Source: Actinomycetes bacterium (GTDB taxonomy: Bacteria > Actinomycetota > Actinomycetes > Actinomycetales > Demequinaceae). Taken from it: DNA of 17,927 bases. A program made the position numbers and the translations under genes. Under the pieces are notes generated by a model. It worked only from the letters and a program-made list of their open reading frames with translations. It was not told where the DNA came from and ran no database searches. Shown in pieces: positions 13,497 to 17,927 of the stretch. The stretch's first letter is position 1; every line of letters starts with the position of its first letter. The stretch spans positions 1 to 17,927 of the forward strand of contig JAEYOR010000017.1 of the NCBI GenBank assembly GCA_023411615.1, written 5' to 3'.

Positions 13497-14377
13497 CCAT
13501 GCGAATCGTGCACACAGCAGCAGAGCTGTCTGCCTTCGCCACCTCGGGAACGCGTGCCGTGGTGATGACCATGGGCGCATTGCATGAAGGCCACGTCGCT
13601 TTGGTGAAAGCGGCGCGCGACGCCGCGGACCAGGTAGTCGTCACCGTCTTTGTCAACCCGCTGCAGTTCAACGACCCAGCGGACCTGGAGCGATACCCGC
13701 GAGATCTCGAGGCCGATGCGGCTCTGCTTGAGTCACTTGGCGTTGACGTGATCTTCGCTCCCTCGGTTGCTGAGATGTACCCCGGTGGCAAGCCCACCGT
13801 CACCCTCAATGCCGGTGCCATCAATGACGTGTTCGAGGGCGCGGCCCGCCCGGGGCACTTCGATGGGGTCCTCACCGTGGTCCTCAAGCTCCTCAACCTC
13901 ACCAAGCCTGACCTCGCGTACTTCGGTCAGAAGGACGCGCAACAGGTGATTGCGATCCGCGCGATGGTCCGAGATCTCAATGTGCCCGTCCGCATCGAGG
14001 TGGTCCCAACGGTCCGTGACGCGGATGGTCTCGCGCTGTCGAGCCGCAACGTCTTTCTGTCTTCGCAGGAGCGTGCCGATGCCCTCGTATTGAGCCGCGC
14101 ATTGGGCGAGGCTGAGCAGGTTCTCCGGGAGGGCGGCGGCGCGGCATTGGCCGTCGCCGTCGCGCGCGGAGCGCTCGCCGAGGTGCCTGCTGTCGATGTC
14201 GAATACGTCGGGGCCCTTGATCCAGCGTCGGCCGCACCCGTTCCGGACGACTACCGTGGTGACGTGGTGATAGCAGTTGCCGCACGTGTGGGCGAGACGC
14301 GACTCATCGATAACGTGGTGGGTTGGGCCGGACCGCGCCCCGCCCCCGAATCAACCGAGGAGGACGACGCATCGTGA
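13493..14377 (+). CDS. panC: Pantothenate synthetase (pantoate-beta-alanine ligase)
   Basis: PanC joins pantoate and beta-alanine using ATP, through a pantoyl-adenylate, to form pantothenate (vitamin B5). The product has 294 residues. The nucleotide-binding motif M-G-A-L-H-E-G-H ends with His31 and His34. F-V-N-P-L-Q-F (53-59), G-Q-K-D (145-148) and L-S-S-R-N (182-186) are all present, so the enzyme should be active. The GTG at 13493 overlaps the DUF2520 stop; an ATG at 13499 two codons on is equally possible because GGAG at 13485-13488 lies 4 or 10 nt away. It overlaps panD by 4 nt, matching the substrate link, since panD supplies beta-alanine. Confidence 0.97.
   Translation: MTMRIVHTAAELSAFATSGTRAVVMTMGALHEGHVALVKAARDAADQVVVTVFVNPLQFNDPADLERYPRDLEADAALLESLGVDVIFAPSVAEMYPGGKPTVTLNAGAINDVFEGAARPGHFDGVLTVVLKLLNLTKPDLAYFGQKDAQQVIAIRAMVRDLNVPVRIEVVPTVRDADGLALSSRNVFLSSQERADALVLSRALGEAEQVLREGGGAALAVAVARGALAEVPAVDVEYVGALDPASAAPVPDDYRGDVVIAVAARVGETRLIDNVVGWAGPRPAPESTEEDDAS
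14357..14363 (+). promoter_or_regulatory. Ribosome binding site for panD
   Basis: GAGGAGG inside the end of panC lies 10 nt before the GTG at 14374. The ATG at 14401 has no such site, so this favours the GTG start. Confidence 0.6.
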
Positions 14378-14868
14378 CCCCTCACTCGCTCCAACGTCCC
14401 ATGATGATCTCCAAGATCCATCGGGCGACCGTGACGCAGGCGGATCTCCATTACGTGGGGTCGATCACCATCGACGCAACACTTCTTGAGGCCGCAGACA
14501 TTCTGCCGGGCCAGCAGGTGGACGTCGTGGATGTGACCAACGGCTCCCGATTGACCACCTACGTAATTCCCGGCGAGGCCGGTTCGGGGATTGTGTGCAT
14601 CAATGGCGCGGCGGCCCACCTCATTCATGAGGGCGACCTCGTCATCATCATCGCCTACGGCATGATGGCCGACGCTGAAGCACGCACGTACGCACCCAAC
14701 GTTGTCTTTGTTGATGAGCACAATCGGATTGTCGAGTTGAGTGACGAGCCCGGCCAGGTGCCGCCCGGCGCTGGGCTTGAGCCCTCGGGGCTCGACATCC
14801 ACGACTTTCGGCTTGAGGGGTGGGATGCGTACCACGCGCATTCCGGCAGTGCCGAGCGAGAGAAGTAG
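14374..14868 (+). CDS. panD: Aspartate 1-decarboxylase proenzyme
   Basis: PanD makes beta-alanine from L-aspartate with a pyruvoyl cofactor formed by self-cleavage. The cleavage site Gly29-Ser30 is visible in D-L-H-Y-V-G-S-I-T-I-D. N-G-A-A-A-H-L (active-site loop) and A-R-T-Y-x-P-N-V-V-F-V-D follow. Starting at GTG 14374 gives 164 residues. This start overlaps the panC stop, has a ribosome binding site, and supplies the residues before S-K-I-H-R that the mycobacterial protein has. The ATG at 14401 would be shorter. The C-terminal tail after the conserved core is about 40 residues, longer than in E. coli (126 residues) and M. tuberculosis (139), and rich in Pro, Gly and acidic residues. Confidence 0.95.
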   Translation: MTPHSLQRPMMISKIHRATVTQADLHYVGSITIDATLLEAADILPGQQVDVVDVTNGSRLTTYVIPGEAGSGIVCINGAAAHLIHEGDLVIIIAYGMMADAEARTYAPNVVFVDEHNRIVELSDEPGQVPPGAGLEPSGLDIHDFRLEGWDAYHAHSGSAEREK

Positions 14869-14895
14869 CGCCCGCCCCTTTGACACCGCCCTGGT

Positions 14896-14913
14896 GCGTG
14901 GGTGACCCCATGC
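14896..14913. promoter_or_regulatory. Inverted repeat upstream of the nadB -10 box
   Basis: GCGTGGG-TGA-CCCCATGC forms a 7-bp stem (one G-T pair and one bulged C) around a 3-nt loop, just before the putative -10 of nadB. Its place, where a regulator of NAD synthesis could bind, makes it an operator candidate. It could equally be the terminator stem of panD. No family consensus is recognised. Confidence 0.3.
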
Positions 14914-14918
14914 GGTTC

Positions 14919-14924
14919 TAGGCT
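14919..14924 (+). promoter_or_regulatory. Leaderless-type -10 box of nadB (TAGGCT)
   Basis: TAGGCT fits TANNNT and ends 6 nt before the ATG at 14931, so transcription would begin at the A of the start codon. This is the classic leaderless geometry in actinomycetes. No ribosome binding site is present, in agreement. No -35 is found at normal spacing. Confidence 0.55.
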
Positions 14925-14930
14925 GTGCGC

Positions 14931-16625
14931 ATGACTCGCTTCGCACAGCGGCTCTCGGCTCCCTCACCTGGATGGACCGTTGAGGCCGACGTCATTGTGG
15001 TGGGATCCGGTGTGGCGGGACTCACCGCTGCGCTCGAGTTGCGGCGCCGGGTGGGCAAGGTCCTCATTGTCACCAAAGGGCAGTTGAGCTCGGGAAATAC
15101 AGTGTGGGCGCAGGGCGGCATCGCGGCCGCTCTCGATCCTGAGGACACTCCAGACGAGCACCTTGAAGACACCCTCATCGCTGGCGCCGGATTGTGCTCA
15201 CGTGAGGCTGTGCGCGCGCTCGTCACAGAGGGCCCCGAGCGGGTGCGAAAACTTGTCGACCGCGGCGCGAACTTCGACACCCAGGCCGATGGCCGGATCA
15301 CTCTCACTCGCGAAGGCGGCCACCACCGAGACCGCATCGCCCATGCGGGTGGAGACGCGACCGGCGCTGAGATCTCCCGGGCTTTGGTGTCGCGACTCGA
15401 GGCCGTGCGCCAGGACCCGCACGTCGAGATTCTTGAGGGTGCGATGGTGGTGGACCTGCTCACCGCGGCGCCTGGGCCCGACGGTCGGCCTGGACCGGTC
15501 TGTGGCGTCACCCTCCACGTCATCGGCGAGGGCACCCGCGACGGCGTCGGCGCGGCTCTTGCAAAGGCCGTGGTTGTTGCGACCGGCGGAATTGGCCAGG
15601 TGTACGTATCGTCGACGAACCCAGCGTCGGCCACGGGGGATGGGGTGGCCGCAGGGCTGCGCGCGGGCGCCGCGATCGCGGACATGGAGTTTGTCCAGTT
15701 CCACCCGACCGTGCTGTGGCAAGGCGCTGGCGCTCGCGGGCAGCTGCCCCTCATCTCGGAGGCCGTCCGGGGCGAGGGCGCGCACCTCCTCAACGCCGCC
15801 GGGGAGCGGTTCATGGTGGGCCGCCACGAGCTTGCAGAGTTGGCGCCACGCGATGTGGTGTCCCGCAACATCGTGCGGGTGATGGAGGAGGAGGGTTCCG
15901 AGAACGTCTTCCTCGATTGCCGCCACTTGGGCGCGGATTTCCTGCGCGAGCGCTTCCCCACGATTTGGGAGCGGCTCGAGGAGCATGGTCTCGACATGGC
16001 GACGGATCTCATCCCGGTAGCCCCTGCTCAGCACTTCCACTCAGGCGGCATCCTCACCGACCTCAACGGCCGGTCCACACTGCGAGGGCTGTATGCCATT
16101 GGCGAGGCCGCGTGCTCCGGCGTCCATGGTGCAAACCGCTTGGCGTCGAACTCCTTGCTCGAAGGCCTCGTCTTCGCCACCCGTTCCGCGGCCGACGCCG
16201 CCGAACTCGTCGACGACAGGACACTCGTGCATGCCGAGCCGGTCGAGCGGCCCGGTGATGCCATCTTGGTGCCCGCGACGATGCGCCCGCGTATTCAAGC
16301 CGTGGCCCACCGGGGAGCCGGGCCATTCCGCGACGCCGCTGGCTTGGCGTCGGCCCGAGAAAAGCTCGCTGGCGCGCGCGCGCTGTTCCAGACCAGTGAC
16401 AGCCCCGCAGTCATGCCACAGGTTGCGGAGTGGGAGACGTCAAACGTGCTCGCGTGCGCCTCTCTCATCACCGAGGCGGCGATGGTGCGCACCGAGAGTC
16501 GCGGCGGTCACCAGCGCACGGACTTCCCCGATTCCGATGACGAGCGGTTCCGGGTGCGCCTCGCATCATCGCTCACTCCCGATGGCGACCTCGAACTCAT
16601 CAAGGCCCCCCTCGAGCTTGCTTAG
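14931..16625 (+). CDS. nadB: L-aspartate oxidase
   Basis: NadB oxidises L-aspartate to iminoaspartate with FAD, the first step of de novo NAD synthesis. The 564-residue protein has the FAD-binding V-I-V-V-G-S-G-V-A-G (21-30), S-S-G-N-T-V-W-A-Q-G-G-I-A-A (53-66), F-H-P-T (257-260), S-E-A-V-R-G-E-G-A (276-284), A-P-R-D-V-V-S-R (305-312) and the C-terminal FAD motif G-E-A-A-C-S-G-V-H-G-A-N-R-L-A-S-N-S-L-L-E-G-L-V (391-414). The S-S-G-N/Q-G-G-I-A pattern and the lack of covalent-flavin context favour NadB over succinate dehydrogenase or fumarate reductase flavoprotein. ATG 14931 is chosen by the leaderless promoter; a GTG at 14925 is in frame. nadA and nadC are not in the window: the next gene runs in the opposite direction. 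Confidence 0.95.
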   Translation: MTRFAQRLSAPSPGWTVEADVIVVGSGVAGLTAALELRRRVGKVLIVTKGQLSSGNTVWAQGGIAAALDPEDTPDEHLEDTLIAGAGLCSREAVRALVTEGPERVRKLVDRGANFDTQADGRITLTREGGHHRDRIAHAGGDATGAEISRALVSRLEAVRQDPHVEILEGAMVVDLLTAAPGPDGRPGPVCGVTLHVIGEGTRDGVGAALAKAVVVATGGIGQVYVSSTNPASATGDGVAAGLRAGAAIADMEFVQFHPTVLWQGAGARGQLPLISEAVRGEGAHLLNAAGERFMVGRHELAELAPRDVVSRNIVRVMEEEGSENVFLDCRHLGADFLRERFPTIWERLEEHGLDMATDLIPVAPAQHFHSGGILTDLNGRSTLRGLYAIGEAACSGVHGANRLASNSLLEGLVFATRSAADAAELVDDRTLVHAEPVERPGDAILVPATMRPRIQAVAHRGAGPFRDAAGLASAREKLAGARALFQTSDSPAVMPQVAEWETSNVLACASLITEAAMVRTESRGGHQRTDFPDSDDERFRVRLASSLTPDGDLELIKAPLELA

Positions 16626-16633
16626 CTCGCGAG
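16626..16633. other. 8-bp palindrome filling the gap between convergent stops
   Basis: The whole space between the nadB TAG and the opposing TAA is CTCGCGAG, a perfect palindrome. Flanking copies of CTCG/CGAG at 16611-16616 and 16637-16649 allow longer alternative stems. It may be a compact bidirectional terminator, but there is no T-run. Confidence 0.35.
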
Positions 16634-17927
16634 TTATCGAGTTGCGAGCGGCAGGTTCGGCAAAGCGGCCTGCATCGTCAGCATGCCGCCGTCAAAGTTC
16701 GCCGAGTCGAATCCGTTCTGATCGAGAATGCGATGCGCGAGATAGGAGCGGAAACCTGACGCGCAGTGGACCCGGACAGGGCGGCCAGCCGCTGCCGCCC
16801 GGATCTCGTCGAGTCGCGCCCGCACCTCGGTATGGGGCACATTGATCGCCTCGGGCACATGGCCCCGGGCGTATTCGGCGGGCGAGCGCACGTCCAGGAT
16901 CAACGCGTTCGCGCGTGCCCACTCGACATCGCCAGCGCCCCATGTGGTGAGCGTGCCGGCCAGCTCGTTTTGCATCATGAAGCCGAGCATGTTGACCGGA
17001 TCCTTGGCCGATCCATATGGCGGCGCGTAGGCGAGTTCGAGTTCGGCGATGTCGTCGGCGCCAAAACCGGCGCGCAGCGCGGTGGCGAGGACGTCAATGC
17101 GCTTGTCGACGCCGTCGCGGCCAACGCCCTGGGCGCCAAGGAGCCTGCCATCAGGCGAGAACGTGGCGAGCAGATGCATGTGCTGCGCGCCGGGGAAGTA
17201 ACCCGCGTGGTTGAGGTGGTGGGTGTGGTGCTCGACGTAGTCGATCCCTGCCGCGTCAAGCATGCGAGGGCTTGCTCCGGTGAGTGCGGCAGTGAGCCCA
17301 AAGACACGCACGATGGCGGTTCCCAGCACAGGCCGCGCTGCAGTGGCGACGCCCATGATCGACTCGGCCGCGCGTCGGCCTTGGCGATTTGCAGGGCCGG
17401 CCAATGGAACTGGCGCAGTTGCCCCGGTGATCGCATGAGGCACGGCGATCGCGTCTCCCACCGCCCAGATGTGCGGGTCGCTCGTGCGCTGCTCGGCGTC
17501 CACGACGATCGCGCCACGCTCGTCTACGCTGAGCCCCGCGTCCAACGCGAGCGCCGAATTGGGCCGCACGCCTACGGAGACGACAACGATGTCTGCGGGG
17601 ACTGCCGTGCCGTTGCTGAGGGTGACGAGCGCAGCGTCGGCCCGATGCGGGGTGATGGCGGTGGCAGCGACACCCGTGTGGACAGTGACGCCATTCGCGA
17701 CGAGTTCCGCCTCAACAAGGTGGGCGAGTTCGGGCGCGAGGGGCGGTAGCACCTGCGGTGCCATTTCCACCACAGTGACGTCGAGTCCTCGCGTGCGCAG
17801 GGCCTCGGCCGTTTCGAGCCCAATGAAACCAGCGCCCATCACGACGGCGGAGCGGGCATGCTGTGCGCGCTCGGCCAGGGCCGTCGCGTCGTCCCCCGGG
17901 CGCACGGGTGTGACGTTGGGTAGGGCG
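16634..17927 (-). CDS. CoA-disulfide reductase-like FAD/NAD(P) oxidoreductase with C-terminal rhodanese domain (5' end outside window)
   Basis: The frame is open to the window edge, so the N-terminal FAD-binding segment and any redox-active Cys are missing. The visible 431 residues contain the NAD(P)-binding motif V-V-M-G-A-G-F-I-G-L-E-T-A (about 17846-17808), T-S-D-P-H-I-W-A-V-G-D-A, and a dimerisation domain with the family motif Y-A-P-P-Y-G-S-A-K-D-P-V-N-M. They end in a rhodanese domain (about the last 95 residues) with L-I-L-D-V-R-S-P-A-E-Y and the active-site loop H-C-A-S-G-F-R-S; its Cys codon is at 16763-16765. This layout fits the CoADR-rhodanese or polysulfide/persulfide-reductase branch of the pyridine nucleotide-disulfide oxidoreductases. 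Substrate (CoA disulfide, CoA persulfide or polysulfide, or O2 as in NADH oxidases) cannot be told from this part. It converges on nadB, 8 nt apart. Confidence 0.88.
   Translation of the reverse strand, partial: ALPNVTPVRPGDDATALAERAQHARSAVVMGAGFIGLETAEALRTRGLDVTVVEMAPQVLPPLAPELAHLVEAELVANGVTVHTGVAATAITPHRADAALVTLSNGTAVPADIVVVSVGVRPNSALALDAGLSVDERGAIVVDAEQRTSDPHIWAVGDAIAVPHAITGATAPVPLAGPANRQGRRAAESIMGVATAARPVLGTAIVRVFGLTAALTGASPRMLDAAGIDYVEHHTHHLNHAGYFPGAQHMHLLATFSPDGRLLGAQGVGRDGVDKRIDVLATALRAGFGADDIAELELAYAPPYGSAKDPVNMLGFMMQNELAGTLTTWGAGDVEWARANALILDVRSPAEYARGHVPEAINVPHTEVRARLDEIRAAAAGRPVRVHCASGFRSYLAHRILDQNGFDSANFDGGMLTMQAALPNLPLATR

Noticed and set aside
14880..14885. TTGACA as -35 box for nadB
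   Set aside because: The hexamer is perfect but 33 nt from the TAGGCT -10 box, far from the usual 16-19 nt, and no other -10 is found at the right distance.
15800..16560. Further GAGCGGTTC motifs in nadB as members of the repeat family
   Set aside because: They lack the neighbouring TCA and the GCGACACGCCG box and lie in conserved coding sequence, so chance matches are likely.

Overview
The window is a high-GC, densely packed chromosomal segment of an actinomycete. The organism call is an inference from gene order and protein style. The run tilS-hpt-ftsH-folE-folP-folB/folK-DUF3180-...-DUF2520-panC-panD matches the arrangement known from Mycobacterium tuberculosis and other Actinomycetota. 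Codon use, frequent GTG starts, 4-nt stop/start overlaps and leaderless-looking promoters fit a member of Micrococcales or a relative. No rRNA, tRNA, CRISPR array or classical transposase gene was seen.

Layout. 1-532: the C-terminal part of a secreted NlpC/P60 peptidoglycan hydrolase with a Gly/Asn/Thr-rich linker. 604-1125 (minus): inorganic pyrophosphatase. 1190-4292: dacB (PBP4-type carboxypeptidase), tilS (tRNA-Ile lysidine synthetase) and hpt (hypoxanthine phosphoribosyltransferase). 4303-5590: an accessory cassette sitting exactly between hpt and ftsH. 5674-14868: a probable operon of ten genes, with gaps of 13 nt or less or small overlaps: ftsH, folE, folP, folB-folK fusion, a DUF3180 membrane protein, two bacterial-PH-domain membrane proteins, a DUF2520 Rossmann protein, panC and panD. 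14931-16625: nadB, with its own leaderless-type promoter. 16634-window end (minus): a CoA-disulfide-reductase-like flavoprotein with a C-terminal rhodanese domain, cut by the window edge.

How the genes fit together. The core is cofactor supply: folate (folE, folP, folB, folK), pantothenate/CoA (panC, panD, perhaps the DUF2520 protein) and NAD (nadB). It is joined to membrane quality control (ftsH), tRNA maturation (tilS), purine salvage (hpt), pyrophosphate removal (ppa) and cell-wall processing (dacB, NlpC/P60).

The most unusual part is the 4303-5590 cassette. It carries one gene, a fusion of an AbiEi-like winged-helix domain and a DUF559/Vsr-like PD-(D/E)xK nuclease domain. Both sides carry imperfect palindromic elements built from the half-site GAACCGCTGA and the box GCGACACGCCG. 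The two elements share the same geometry (28-nt central loop, 5-nt and 19-nt internal spacers), and the outer arms form a 63-bp inverted repeat (47/63 identical by hand count). The right-hand palindrome encodes the last 20 residues of the nuclease, and the stop codon falls exactly where its loop ends. This looks like a repeat-associated nuclease module inserted into a conserved operon junction and is the best candidate here for an undescribed system.
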